From the NCBI GenBank assembly GCA_033725935.1, contig MU867095.1, forward strand, positions 124,001 to 188,000: DNA of 64,000 nucleotides, in the 5' to 3' direction. The first letter of the stretch is position 1; each line of letters opens with the position of its first letter. Both the position numbers and the translations under genes were made by a program. The notes beneath the pieces are model-generated. The model saw only the letters and a list, made by a program, of their open reading frames with translations. It had not been told where the DNA came from and ran no database searches. This document shows, piece after piece, positions 11,164 to 22,979 of this stretch. The DNA is from Cladorrhinum sp. PSN259 (taxonomy: Eukaryota > Ascomycota > Sordariomycetes > Sordariales > Podosporaceae).

Positions 11164-11512
11164 TTTGAGTCGAGAGAGATGATGATGATTGTTAAGGTAT
11201 ATACCCGGCTGTTCTGTGATTTGCTTAGAGTAAAGACTGCTTTACATGTAGACGAGTGGTTATATATACTGGGGGATGAAATACAAGAGCCTTGTGATCG
11301 AGAAATGGACAAGGTCAGAAGTTTTTTCTTAGGAAGTTGTCCAGACACTAGATCGGATGTTGATGGTACGGTATGAAGAAATTGGACTGAATTTTGGAGT
11401 GGTTGCCCCGTGGGCGCTTGTGTTGAAGGGCATTAGATTAGGGGTAAGGAAATTGAGAGTCAATACAGCCAACTCAGTCAGTAACGATCGATCCGAAAGA
11501 TGATGATGTATT

Positions 11513-11829
11513 TGTATTAACGATAAAGATCCATGGCCCCGCCGGATTTTGGTCGGAGTTGACGATATTCTGGTCGTTCCCGGTTATCATTAAATATTGG
11601 GTGCTAAGCCCCCATACGAATCGTTATTTTCAGGGAATTTTTCATTGAGAAAGAGAGGGGAAATATCAATAAATTTGAGTCTTTTTATACCCTCATATTG
11701 GTAAATACTGGCGAGTGCTAGGATTATACATGGGGATCTGGTATGTGCACACCTCTTGGGATACTGATAGTCTTGTATTAACGATAGGATTGGCTGGCCC
11801 TGATCGTATCGTTTCCGAGTTGACCGTAT
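11513..11829 (+). repeat. Pair of diverged 56-bp direct repeats
   Basis: Copy 1 is 11513-11568 and copy 2 is 11774-11829. Both begin TGTATTAACGATA and share a GGCCC block, then GAGTTGAC near the end. They are the same length without gaps and agree at about two thirds of positions by hand count. No coding role is apparent. Confidence 0.6.
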
Positions 11830-12338
11830 ATAGAAGAGTTTGTCCGAGCACACAGCATTTTCTACGAGATCAAAAGCCTGAAGTCCTGTCGGAGTCACGG
11901 GATGATTGATTGGAGCCAAAGGGAAATTCCCCGAATTGTACTTTTGGGCAAATCCCTAGGCATACCAGCATCAAAAGGGGTCAGTCACACAACAAAATGA
12001 TGAGCGAAGCAGAGGTATGATTGAACAAACTCATAATTCGCCCCCGGATCAACTGTTGTTTAACTAATTAGAGGAAAAATACTTTTTTTTTTTTTAAACA
12101 AAAATTGAAAGCTCATTCATTATATGTTTCGCCAACAAAAGGAATCTACCAAAAAAAAAAAAAAAGACTATAGTAAATGGTCCGTCATCTCTTTCGGAAA
12201 CTTGAGAGTCAAGAGGTAGTCAACCACGAAGAGATCACCGACCCTGAGACCTATGTAGGTTAAAATCCACTGTGTTGGCTTGATTAGCATTGGCTCTCCT
12301 GTGGCCAGCGGCAAGTGGAAATGGCCATACACCCGCAT

Positions 12339-13136
12339 TTTTCAAGACTCCAAAAGCTTGAAGGACCAGATATCTTGCCACATGATTGGTCTGACCCCAC
12401 GCAGCCTCGAGCAGAGTCAAAACAACTCTTTACTGAAGCTTACAAATCTGTTTAACATCACAGCAAAGTTGTATGCAGCTTAAGCCAATCAGATCTCAAC
12501 CCATCATACCCTTCAAGCATTTTGATCTTTATAAAATGCTGTAAGTCCGCTTCAAACTTGAAGTCATCAGTGATATTGGCCCGGTCCCCTGGTCTCCCGG
12601 CGTCCAAGTGCAAGGTCCATACTAGCATGAATTTTTTCCCCAAAAAGTCCAAAAAAAAAACTAAAAAACTAAAAGACTATTTATTGTAAAGGCGACTTGA
12701 AATATAATTGACTTCTTAAAATACTCTCGGAGAGTGTAAACAAAATATTAGGGGCCACACCTACACACACATATCCATATGTACACCTTGGCACCGAACT
12801 TGAAGCAAGTGCTTGGTGATGGTGATGGGGATAGGATGGGATGGGATATATCAACGCTTGAGTCGGACCTTCAAAAAGAATCGAGGGGCCTTATTGAGCT
12901 CCGTGGACAAACGTCACCCGAGTCGAAGTGTCGTAATTTTTTTTTTTGGAGGGGGGGGGGGGGGGGCGGAGGAAAGCCAGATCATATGATCTTATGGACA
13001 TACAGCAAATTCAAGATGAGTTGAAAAGCTTGATGAGCCACACAGTTTGCCATCTATTGGGCCATCAAAGGAACAGCAATTCAAGATAGTTGAAAAGCTT
13101 GAAGAGCCACACAGTTTGCCATGTGATTGGCTCATC
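12339..13136. repeat. Dispersed 50-60 bp degenerate repeat, four copies
   Basis: Plus-strand copies lie at about 12339-12394, 13004-13066 and 13075-13136. An inverted, weaker copy lies at about 12481-12530. The shared core is TTCAAGA, then AAAAGCTTGAAG, a GCCA-like block, TTGCCA and TGATTGG. The last two are adjacent and nearly identical (tandem, 71-bp spacing). Confidence 0.65.
12951..12966 (+). repeat. Run of 16 G preceded by a T run
   Basis: A T tract ending at 12947 is followed by GGA and sixteen Gs. It is a pure homopolymer in non-coding DNA. The exact length is the kind of value sequencing and assembly often get wrong. Confidence 0.8.
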
Positions 13137-13680
13137 GTCAGAACCACATTGGCGGCCTCAAGCACATTGGTGGCAGTGCAGAGGCTTGGGTGATGGTCAT
13201 AATGAAGTGACGCTTTCTAAATTCTTGCAGCGTTCATTCGTTGGATTGCAATAGAATTTTTATTCATGTTGGGATTTATAATGATAGATAAACATGCCGT
13301 ATTCATGTGGTCAAAAACCCACCCAATACGGATCCGTACATCGTGGTGATCTACACACACAGTCCCCAAAGCGGGATCGATGACGAAGGACCATCCAAAA
13401 AGAATATCATAATCATCATTCCTTTAAAGAGTACGCTGTAAATATTAACAACTTGACCCTCATCCCCACTCCAATTCAATGAAGAATAACGGAAAAAACA
13501 TGCGGCAAAGCAATCAGCATACAATGCATCGGCTCTCAAAAGAGAATTACTATACAGAGCTAACAAAACCATCATCTCTTTTGCGTTTTGCATGCTTCTT
13601 CATCATCTTCTAAGAATGATACACTTTAGGCCTGTCCCAGCCTTTCTCTATTTTTCCCCAATCGTCGCAAAACAAGTAAC

Positions 13681-14985
13681 TTAAGACTCAAAGGTGAAGC
13701 TGGTGCCAACCTTGTGGGTGGCCTGGTCGAGCTTCTGGGTATCGAAGGAAGCACCAACACCGAGCTTAACGCCCTCACGGAGGAGAACGTTGTAAGCAAC
13801 GGCAGCGACGCCACGGTCGTTGATCTTGGCCTGTTGAAGGGGTCAGTAACAAGTAAACCTTAGATGACACGAGTTGAAGGGTAAATACCTTGACGAAAGA
13901 GACGGGGTCAACGCGGTACTTGGCGGCAACCTCAAGGCCGACGGTGCTGCCGCTCTTGGAGTTCCAGGCGGCCTTGGCACCAGCCTCGACCTCCTTGTTG
14001 ACCTTGTGGTAGTAGCTGGCAGCGAAGACGCTGAGGTTGTCAGTGGCGGTGATGGCGGCGGTGTAGGTGGGGGCGTTGTAGCCGACGGCGGCGCTGTAGC
14101 CGGTGATCTTGGCCTGCTGAACGTTGTAGCCGACGGATGCACCAGCGAGGAAACCCTCATGGCCGACGAGAGCGTCGATGGAAGCAGCGGGGCCCTTGGT
14201 GAGGTCGAAGAAGGCGCGGCCGTGGAAGTTGGACTGCTTGAAGTGGAGGTTCAACTTGGCAGCCTTGCTCTGGGTGTTGGGGAGGAAGGCAAAGATACCC
14301 TCAGCCTTGAGGCCCTTGGCGACGTTGTCGGCGAGCTCAACCTTGGTCTCGAGGGTGTTGGCGGTGTTCCAGGTCTGGGTGACGGTCAAGCCTGCGCGGC
14401 GCCAAAGCATTAGCAGCTGTCCATGTCCAGGTGCAGCCAAGACAACCGTCCACTAGACGGGAGTATTGTATAACCGCGGCCCTTGGATCCGACTCAGCGA
14501 CATCTGACGTTGAAGCTTCCATGGCGTTGACCGAGGACCGCGGTTCGTTTCTGCTGCTTCTGTTCGGGGCTTATCATTGGATGGTGTACCATTGGCTTTA
14601 TCAGTGAATTTTCCCTCGATCTGTCCGAGTATACAGGTTAGTACACTTCAGGCCATGGTCAGAGGGGGGTAAATGAGGGGAATGTAAACATACAGCGCCG
14701 GAGGTGGCCTTGTCGTGGCTGCTCTTGCCAGTGACCTTGAAGGCAACGCCATTGGGAGTGGTGTTCTTGACCTCGATGGTGCCGGAGGACAGGTGGTAGA
14801 AGTCCTTGTTGAGGAGCTAGAATGCGCAAGCAACAGTCAGTGGTCTGCGATGCGGTATGCGCATTGGGTGGAAATGCCGCTCGCGGGAGCTGCATCATCT
14901 CGACCCAAGTCAGCAGTCGGTGCGGTCGTTTTGCACGTACATCGTTCGCCGCCTTGGCGATATCAGAGAAAGCAGGGACAGACAT
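13681..14985 (-). CDS. POR1: Mitochondrial outer-membrane porin (VDAC)
   Basis: The voltage-dependent anion channel, a 19-strand beta barrel in the mitochondrial outer membrane passing ATP, ADP and metabolites. Exons on the minus strand are 14985-14941, 14816-14694, 14620-14590, 14391-13889 and 13830-13681, giving 283 aa, the same length as I recall for the Neurospora porin. Landmarks are the N-terminal helix MSVPAFSDIAKAAND, HLSSGTIEVK, FKVTGKSSHD, GLTVTQTWNTANTLE, LHFKQSNFHGRAFFDL, VGHEGFLAGASVGY, the GLEVAAKYRVD motif and the ending KVGTSFTFES. Exon 3 is just 31 nt and is followed by an unusually long intron for this window (198 nt, 14392-14589). The first intron is also long (124 nt). Splice sites are all GT-AG. 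Confidence 0.96.
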
Positions 14986-15842
14986 TGTGATGGTTGGGTA
15001 TGTTGTAAAAGAGTGGGAAATACTCTAGAAACTGCAATTAATTGATCTCAAAAAAGAAACAAAGATCGCGACGGATGGTGGTGTCTCCTCAAAAGTTATT
15101 TGGAAAGTGTTGGGAAGGGGGGTGTTCAGAAATGGCCCACGATGCTACGAGAAATTTCTCCGCCCTCTGATTGGTCCTTCGGCACCTGCAAGGACAACTT
15201 CTTCGCACCTGAGCAACCATTCAAAAAAAGCGGTTACAAGCCACGTGGGGCAGGACCGCCAAGGCAGGGACAACAATGCGCTCTATAAACCCTAAACCTG
15301 AGGTCTTTTTCTCTAGACTTCTTTTCTTTTTGCAGCTCGTGATCGGGTATCGTGATGGCATCAGTAAGTTCGGTTGAGCTGCTATACCGGGAACCTCGAC
15401 AGCATATAAAAGGTCACAGTATTGACCCGTGTTTATTCCGTCATTCTCCGATGTCAACGAACCCCAACAAACCCCTAACAGTGACCGATTCGGACAAGCG
15501 GCTCCGAATGCTACACTCCGCATTCTCACTGCGGCCGCTAAAATTACAAGCACGCCGTTTTATCATGCAGTTTCAAACTGTCAGGGCCTGCCACTCATCT
15601 GCAGCGGTTTGCCCCCCATCACGTCACTCCAACAGTGCATGTCAATACATCCCCTCCTAAAGACCCTTTATAGGGAGAAAAAGGGGGCCATCAAAACATA
15701 TCAAATAATGAAACTTTTTTTTTTCATTCTAGAATGGACAGTTATGCAACCCTTTCCCGACGCCCAATGCTAATAGCATAAAAGATACCAGATCGCCCAA
15801 AGCTATGAACATACACATGAAATGGAATGTCTATCCAAAAAT
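14986..15842. other. Intergenic region between VDAC and asparagine synthetase
   Basis: An 0.86 kb spacer between two minus-strand genes, holding the VDAC promoter and the 3' UTR of asparagine synthetase. Short frames only; no repeat or RNA gene seen. Confidence 0.5.
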
Positions 15843-18220
15843 TTACTCAGTGCTCTCATACTTCTGCTGGTGAATAGCGATAGCTCTGCGAGAATATGTC
15901 AGTTACTCAATTTATTAATCTTTTGCATAAATGTAGTCTTCACTCACCTGCCACTGGGATCGGTCTGCTTGGACCACTTAGGAGTCCATCTCATGACGGT
16001 AGAGGCGCATGAGGGAGGGAAGTGCTCGTCAAACATGCAGCGGTACCAGTAAGCCTCCTTGGTATCGGGGATATCAGTACCCCACTCAGGCTTGGGGTTC
16101 TTCATCATCTCGTCGGTAACATGAAGCTCGGCGTTGTCCTTGAGAGAATCGATCCACCCGTATCCGACACCGTCAGAGAACTGTTCCTTCTGGCGCCAGA
16201 GGATCTCATCAGGAAGGTAAGGCTGGGCGGTCGGGTCGTCGGAGGTGTCGAAAGCCTTGCGGAGGATGTACTTCTCAAGCCTCTCCTTGCTGATCATCTT
16301 GTCGGCGGGATCGATGTTCATGGAAACTTCGAGGAACTCCTTGTCCAAGAAGGGGACGCGGGCCTCAAGACCCCAGGCAGAGGTCGACTTGTTGGCGCGC
16401 AGGCAGTCAGCCAAGTGGAGGTTCTTGACGCGGCGGACGCACTCCTCGTGGAACGCCTCCTTGTTCGGAGCAGCGTGGAAGTAGAGGTAACCGCCGAAGA
16501 TCTCGTCAGAGCCCTCACCGGACAGAACCATCTTGATACCCATGGCCTTAATCTTGCGGGAAAGAAGGTACATGGGGGTAGAAGCACGAATGGTGGTGAC
16601 ATCGTAGGTCTCGAGGTGGTAGATGACATCAGAGAGCGCATCAAGACCCTCCTCAATGGTGAAGGTCATGACGTGGTGCTTAGTGCCGAGGAACTTGGCG
16701 ACCTTGAGAGCCGCAACGTTGTCGGGGGAGCCGGGGAGACCGATCGAGAAGGAGTTGAGCTGGGGAAGGAAGGTCATGGTCGACAACTTGTTCTCGTCAT
16801 CGATACCGACAAGGCCAACACCCTTGTCGAGATCCTCGGGCGCAGGCTCAGCAGCCTGGGCCTCTTCGGACAACTTCTTCATCCGCAGGGTCTCGCGCTG
16901 GGCGATAGAGGCGACCAGGGAAGAGTCGAGACCACCGGAGAGCAGGACACCATAGGGAACCTCGGCCATGAGGCGTTTCCTGACGGACTTCTCAAGAGTC
17001 TCACGGAGAGTCTTGTAGTCGACAGGCGTCTGGGGGACCTTTGACTCCTCCCACCATGAAGGCTCAAAGTACCTGGTGCGCTCACCGGTGGCGCTGTCGA
17101 AGATGTGTCCGGGAGGGAAAGCCTCGATCTTGTCGCAAACGGGGTGAAGGGACTTCAACTCGGAAGCGAAGTAAACGGTGCCAGGCTGGCTGGAGTTCCA
17201 GCCCTGGTAAAGGGTGGTGATGCCGATGGGGTCGCGGGCGGCGATGGTGCGGTTCTTGTTCTTGTCGAAAAGAACAAAGGAGAACATGCCGTCGAGGTGC
17301 TTGGGGGCATCGAGGCCATATTGAAGGTACTGAGGAAAATCAAGTCAGACCCCATCATATTCCTTCGCAGGGGAAAAAAAATCTCTCCATACCAGAGGAA
17401 TGACGACCTCGCAATCGGAGGTGGTCTTGAAGTGGTAGGGGGTCTTCAAGCTCTTGCGAATAAGACGGTGATTGTAGATCTCGCCGTTGACGGCGAGGAC
17501 AATGCTGTCATCGGCATTGGTGAGTGGTTGAGCTCCGCTCTCTGCTTTTAGATGAGAAGATGCACTCGATACTAGATAAACGGATCTAGACCCACCAACG
17601 CCGACGATGCTGAGCCGTTCATGGCACAGAACTGCGGCGTTGTTAGCTTTCTACACAAGAGGAAGAAGAGAGGCTATTCCCAGGTGGGTTTAAAAGATAT
17701 GTCGTACTCGTGTTGTTAGAGATAACGCTGCCGCCTGTTTAAGGGGACACAATGGTTAGCATTCTTATCTCTGTCCGACTCTTATGTGAGCCGGGGGATA
17801 CAATGAATCACTCACTCCAATCAGGTCCCCTGTGCCGTACTCTGTTGCGATAAGCAAGGTCAATTGAGCTGTTCCATTTGCGACAACGGGCAATTGGGTC
17901 TGACATACGCCTTTGAAAGCTTCAAAGCAGTAGGTTTGAACTTGAGGACGTCTGGGTGACTGTTTTGAGCGTGTTAGAAGAAGCGCGTTGATCTTGATTC
18001 TCTTATCGGTTGTTGGAGTTGGAGATTTGATAGCGATAGCGGGGCAAGCTTGGAGTTTCTTTTTGTTGCCCCTCCAAAATATTGTTTGAAGGGACACAAT
18101 AGCAAACTACCAACCAAAACCAACACTACACACCGTTGGAGACCGTTGGATTTCCAACCACATCCAGGCATGTATGGAAAAGAAAAAAACGCACCTATGG
18201 CAGGCGAAGATGCCACACAT
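15843..18220 (-). CDS. ASN: Asparagine synthetase (glutamine-hydrolysing)
   Basis: Makes asparagine from aspartate, glutamine and ATP in the cytosol. Eight exons on the minus strand: 18220-18195, 17959-17909, 17841-17816, 17734-17708, 17631-17596, 17541-17393, 17329-15948 and 15885-15843, giving 579 aa. The start MCGIFACH places the glutaminase nucleophile Cys2 directly after Met. The following small exons rebuild HPDVLKFKPTALKLSKAV, RHRGPDWSGSVISNNTIL and HERLSIVGV, so frame and similarity support each junction. The glutaminase domain continues with LAVNGEIYNH. The synthetase domain shows the PP-loop LLSGGLDSSL, YHLETYDVTTIRA, LSGEGSDEIFGGY and LEARVPFLD. The first intron is 235 nt. A TGAGTCG near-match to a Gcn4/CPC1 site lies upstream near 18555; cross-pathway control is plausible but unproven. 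Confidence 0.95.
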
Positions 18221-19556
18221 TTTGAATCTTTGTTTCCGGTGACGGTTAGAGGCAAGGGCAAATCGATTGGGAGACCTGATGAGGGAGTTCGCGGGCGCTG
18301 TCGAGCGGAGCCTATAAAACCACTATCAGCGAAGAGAATGGGAGTCTTTATACTCACTCTTGCTCTGCCGGGTCTCGAGGTCGGTCAGAAAAAATCGATG
18401 ATGGTGTCTCTGCAGGAACAGGAACGCGGGTTGCAGGAAGCACAAGTGTGGGATGTGTGGTAGAGGTGTGGGAAAAGGAGAAGAAGGAGAAGGACAAGAA
18501 AGAGTCACACCCCAGGGACCCCAGAAAATTGTTTGTGAAGGAGTCCAAATTCGGCTGAGTCGACACATCGTCCGTCTCGCCCCTCCTCGCCCCCCTCTGG
18601 ACCCTCTGCGTACTCTGCTGCCGCAAATTTTAGCTTCTTGACTAAGGGTTCCCCCAGTTCGGCCAGTCCCCGGACCCGGTGTGCTGTCTGGGCCTCCCCA
18701 GCAATGACAGCCAGGAATTCACCATCTTTGATTCCTCGGAACGAGCGCAGTTTTCCAGAACGCCGATGTCGGGTGGATTCGCCTGACGCTAATTGGCCCA
18801 TACGGGTCTAAGTCTCCTACCCCTGTCCATTACCTAAACCAGCCTGATAAGAAATATTTCCCTCCAAAAACTCCACGTGAACATGAGATGCTGCATCTTT
18901 CCTGCATCTTTTGCTGCATGGGCCATGAGTACCGGTATATGGTTCTCTTGAAAGAGAGCTGCATTGCGAAAAATGAGTTGGTTGTTCTGTGGGGGTCTCA
19001 TCCAATGGGCATTCATGACGATTGGAGATCCCGCATCGGTACCGTTGCATTGGGAGGCAACTTGATCTCATGATCATCGCTCTGGCTGGATCAATTAGAA
19101 ATGTGATACATGTGTACTGTAAAGACATTCCAGTTCCAATTCCTTACTTTTTTCCCTAGAAACCGCCAATACCCGTCCAACCTAGACGGTACGCTATGCC
19201 CTAACCGTCATGGGGACAGGCCAGGCCGGGTGATCGAGCCGGGAAACTAGGACTGCGTCTTTCTACCCTGTACAATACAATGAAACACACATTCCCGTTG
19301 CCCATGCTCGACATTTTTCCAAGGTAACTCCTCCGTCTGTACTGCACACTTGATTTTGTGAACCCCCACTCCCAAAACCTAACCGTTCGTAGCGAGCAGG
19401 GAAGGACCATCCTAATGAATCGTACCGTCTAAACTCCAAATGCTTTGCCCAGGCCGCCCATTGGTATTCCCATAAACTCCATTAATTTGACCGTTCCATA
19501 GATCCCCATTGCAGGTTCTCTCTGTCGTTTCGCTCCGTCCAGGGAAATATAATTCC
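18221..19556. other. Intergenic region upstream of asparagine synthetase
   Basis: A 1.3 kb spacer with the asparagine synthetase promoter and the UBC9 3' UTR. A minus-strand frame with an ATG (18505-18801, 98 codons) has no recognisable domain and overlaps the probable 5' leader. I see no RNA gene. Confidence 0.5.
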
Positions 19557-20261
19557 TCAAGGCGCCGCGTTCTCACGTACGACACGCTTGATCCGCCTCT
19601 CGTACTCGGCACGGTCCTTCTTGAACATGTTATAGGCCTCTGCCTGGGCGGGCGACTCGGGATTCGGGTCGTCGAGGAGATCTTGTACACCCAAGAGGAT
19701 CTGTTTGATGGTGATGGCTGGCTTCCAAGCCTCTTCCTCGTTCAGGATTGACAAGCACACGGTACCTGAGGGATACACGTTAGGGTGGAATAGAGGGGGG
19801 TTGAATTTGCCTGCATGAAAGAAGCAGTTAGTCTTGTGACCTTGTCGATCGTGACGTGTCTGAGATGATATGGGGTGGAAGATTCGATTCGGACGTACAC
19901 TTGGGTGGCTTCGTGGGGTATTCTGCAAATGGGACGAAAACGATGTTAGCCACAACTCTGTATAAGCAGCCGCATTGGTTTGAATTGCGCATACCATCGG
20001 GAAAGGCGACAATCAGCTTGAACAAACCGCCCTCCCAGATTGTGCCAGTTTTGCCGGGGATACCACACTCCCAAACCTTGAGATCGAGGACGCCCTGGGG
20101 GGTCTTCTGAGGGCGGGCATAGAAGCCAAAAGGGTGGTCCTTCCGCCACTGCTTGCTGGTTGCGCGGATCCCTACATTAGCAAGGGTTGATTCGTGGATG
20201 TGGTGCGCCGGTGGTTTCCGACTTACCGTTCCTCCTGGAGGCGGTTCTGGCACAGCGACAT
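19557..20261 (-). CDS. UBC9: SUMO-conjugating enzyme E2, UBC9
   Basis: Transfers SUMO from the E1 to target lysines; mainly nuclear. Exons on the minus strand are 20261-20227, 20155-19995, 19922-19899 (24 nt) and 19810-19557, giving 157 aa, the standard length for this family. The N-terminal helix contains ERKQWRKDHPFGFYA, the SUMO/E1-binding face. PDEYPTKPPKC is rebuilt across two introns. FHPNVYPSGTVCLSIL contains the HPN motif and the catalytic cysteine at residue 92. IKQILLGVQDLLDDPNPESPAQ is the classical Ubc9 C-terminal helix pair. The exon 1/2 border uses an acceptor just before CAAGCAG; an alternative upstream AG would add residues not seen in the family. Divergent from PEX19. Confidence 0.95.
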
Positions 20262-21542
20262 GGTGACGGTTGGGTGGTGGGTGGTGACGCGGTCGCGGTG
20301 AGAGGGACGGGGATCTGGTGGGAGCGCTGACGAGATCTTTCTTGGTTACTTCTCGCGAATCGAGGTTGGCTCCACGCTGGGAACGGCGCCGAGAACGTGG
20401 GGAAGCGGCTCTTGAGCGACGGGAACTGGAACAACTGGGTGTCACGCGAAAGTGTCACAGCGCGCGTGGAGGGGAAAGTGGGGGTAGGCAAGGCCCGAAG
20501 CGCAACTCAGACTTTAAACCCACCACGCAAGAGGCGCACAATGAAGAGACCCGCAAGTCAAAGAACTTGGGGGGAAGTTGGGGGTTGTGTGGGATGCGGA
20601 TGGATGAAATGCTGTGGTTGAAGTGGAAAGTTGCAGGGACTCGATGCCAGGCTGAGACAGAATACAAATCCCCCGTCCACTGAACGCCTAGATTTGCCTA
20701 GCTGCCTCGCTGGCTTACCTACTGTCCGGAAAGGGAAGGCGGGGAGGAAGCTCTCCAAAAACGTGGGGTACATAACCTGAGAGGTACCGGGAAGGAAAGG
20801 AATCCGGGAGCAATTCCAGTTAAACGATTTGGGTTTTTCGGGTAAGTGCCTCAGGAGAGCGTACCTTATTCTTCAAATCCGGGGTAAGGTAGGTATGTGG
20901 TCTTGTAAAAATTGAAGAATTTTGGCTTTGATCGAAACAGCTTCCAAGGTCTACCTAGTGTAGATGCAAAGAGTAAAGGTACAGGAAGCGACAGGTAGGG
21001 ATCCCTACAGGCAAACTGAGCGTCTTCCCCAAAGAACTCTGCATATAGATTTCTAAATAACAAGAATAAATTGAAAGCTGATAGCAGTCGTCATGACTGT
21101 TCACAAAACCAAATATCTGCACTTCAGTCCCTGTCTAGCGAGGTCACAAGGTGAAAGCCTCTCGGCGCCCGGTGTGGCCGTGGTGCGGGATGAAGTGGGG
21201 CAACGGGGCCACGGAGTGCTGACCGGCACCTGGCACATGTGAATTTCCAGGGGAGCTCGGGTTCATTCACCCAGTTGGCCTTAAACTTGGGAACCAGGTA
21301 CATTGTGAGCGACGACGCCTCATCGTGATCTTCACCCCACGAGCGATTCCGAGTCCAGACCCGACAACTATACACATTTTGGTCCAACTTGCATATTCTA
21401 CGCTCACCCTCTCTCGCATATCGCCGGCCGGAAAGGAAGCGTGGGGTATCATTCACCTCGGCTCAGCTCACACCCCCTCCCATCAACTCATCGCCTCCTT
21501 TTCAGAGGACCAACAACGTCACTAGGAAACGCCGGGCTTGCC
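20262..21542. other. Divergent UBC9/PEX19 intergenic region
   Basis: A 1.3 kb spacer between two divergent genes. Frames such as 20318-20683 (plus) and 21124-21456 (minus) have no recognisable domain and probably reflect UTR or promoter sequence. No repeat family was noticed. Confidence 0.5.
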
Positions 21543-22674
21543 ATGTCCGATCAAACTGCCGGCGACGCTGGCGCATCCCAAAAGGATGTCTCGGTGCCCC
21601 CCGTCAAGGTTGAAGAGAAGAGAACTGTAACCGTGGAGGATGACTACGACGATGTTCCAGACCCTGACGAGGATGACCTTGACGACCTCGATGATTTGCT
21701 TGATGACTTCTCACCTGCAAATCTTGAGGGAAAGAACCCAGAGGTTTCCGCAGGCCCAGGGATACCACCCGTAGCCGGCCCTGCAAAGCCGCCCGGTGGA
21801 GAGGACGATGTCTTGGATGAGGAGGAGTTCGCAAAGCAGCTGCAAGCCGGCATGGCTGATTTGCTGGGAGAAATAGACAGCTCGGTAAGTCTCATGAAGC
21901 TATGCCACAGTCTCGTCAAATCTCTCTAACAGTACTGTCATCATAGCCCGAGATGCAGGCGCAGTTTGAAAGCATATTCAAGGAACTTGGTGCTGCTGCA
22001 GCCGCAAACGCAGAGCCGGCACCCGACGCGAGCAAAGCAGACAGCGAACCTCTGCCAACTTTCAAAGCCTCAGCAGCAGCTGGCGGCAGTGCCAACGCCG
22101 AAGCTTCGTTCCAGGAGACTATTCGAAAGACGATGGAGCGCATGCAGAGCTCGGGTGAGCAAGCGACAGCTGCTGCCACTGCCGAAGGTTCTGACGACTT
22201 CCTCTCAGAGCTCCTCAAGCAGATGGGAACAGGCGGCGAAGGTGCCGAGGGCAGCGAAGAGGAGTTCACCAAGATGCTCCTCGGCATGATGGACCAGCTC
22301 ACCAACAAGGAGATCCTGTACGAGCCCATGAAGGAGCTTCACGACAAGTTCCCCGAGTGGTTTGAGAAGAACAAGGATACGTGTTCTCCAGAGGACTTGA
22401 AGAAGTACAAGGAGCAGCAGGTTTATGTTGATGAGATTACCGCCAAGTTTGAAGAGCCTTCATATACAGACTCAAACAAGGCCGATAGAGAGTATATCCT
22501 CGATCGGATGCAAAAGGTGAGAGTTGGCAAGTTGCATTGTTCGAATATATGACGATACTAACTGTTTACTAGATGCAAGCCCTTGGCCAGCCACCATCCG
22601 ATCTCGTGGGCGAGATGCCTTCAACACAGGAAGCTCTTGGCGGCTTGCCTGAGGATGGATGCACTCCCCAATAG
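21543..22674 (+). CDS. PEX19: Peroxisomal membrane protein import receptor PEX19
   Basis: A mostly cytosolic chaperone and receptor that binds newly made peroxisomal membrane proteins and docks on Pex3. Three exons, 21543-21884, 21947-22516 and 22573-22674, give 337 aa. The N-terminal third is acidic and disordered (DDYDDVPDPDEDDLDDLDD, then LLDDF, a Pex3/Pex14-binding-like helix). The conserved C-terminal domain contains FLSELLKQM, MLLGMMDQLTNKEILYEPMKEL, FPEWFEKN and YILDRMQKMQALGQPPSDLVGEM. The protein ends in Cys-Thr-Pro-Gln, a CaaX box for farnesylation as in other Pex19 proteins. Both introns lie between codons (phase 0). The ATG is the first in frame after an in-frame leader that starts only at a non-conserved ATG (21441). 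Confidence 0.93.
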
Positions 22675-22979
22675 CGATGCAATTTTGTAATTTCGTAAAG
22701 ATGGCATTTGTATAGACATCAAGGAAGCGAAAGAGTGCAATGCAATGCAAATCGTTATGTACTAGATATCTCTTTCAATCCCAATCCTGCTATTGACAAC
22801 CCGAGCTCTACAATGTCCATCCATCGAAAAGTATGTATGACCTGAGAAAATGCAGCCAAACCCGTGCTAAGTAAACCCGCTTCATAAATCACGACTCCTC
22901 AACTCCGATGCCCATGCAGTTTAATAGATCTTTGTAAAATGCATCGCTCCAAAATCAAGAATACCCTTCACAAAACCCA
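22675..22979. other. Convergent PEX19/unknown-gene 3' spacer
   Basis: A 305-nt spacer between two gene ends. It holds both 3' UTRs and nothing else visible. Confidence 0.5.

Larger units (their letters stand above)
11164..13680. other. Long AT-rich spacer with degenerate repeats
   Basis: 2.5 kb between the convergent J-protein and VDAC genes. It contains a pair of 56-bp diverged direct repeats, four copies of a roughly 50-60 bp degenerate repeat (one inverted), an A/T homopolymer-rich part and a 16-G run, each listed separately. The frame at 11590-11919 (minus) has no recognisable domain. The overall impression is decayed repetitive DNA rather than a gene. Confidence 0.6.

Noticed and set aside
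18505..18801. Minus-strand 98-codon frame with ATG
   Set aside because: No recognisable domain and lies in the upstream region of asparagine synthetase; may be leader sequence.
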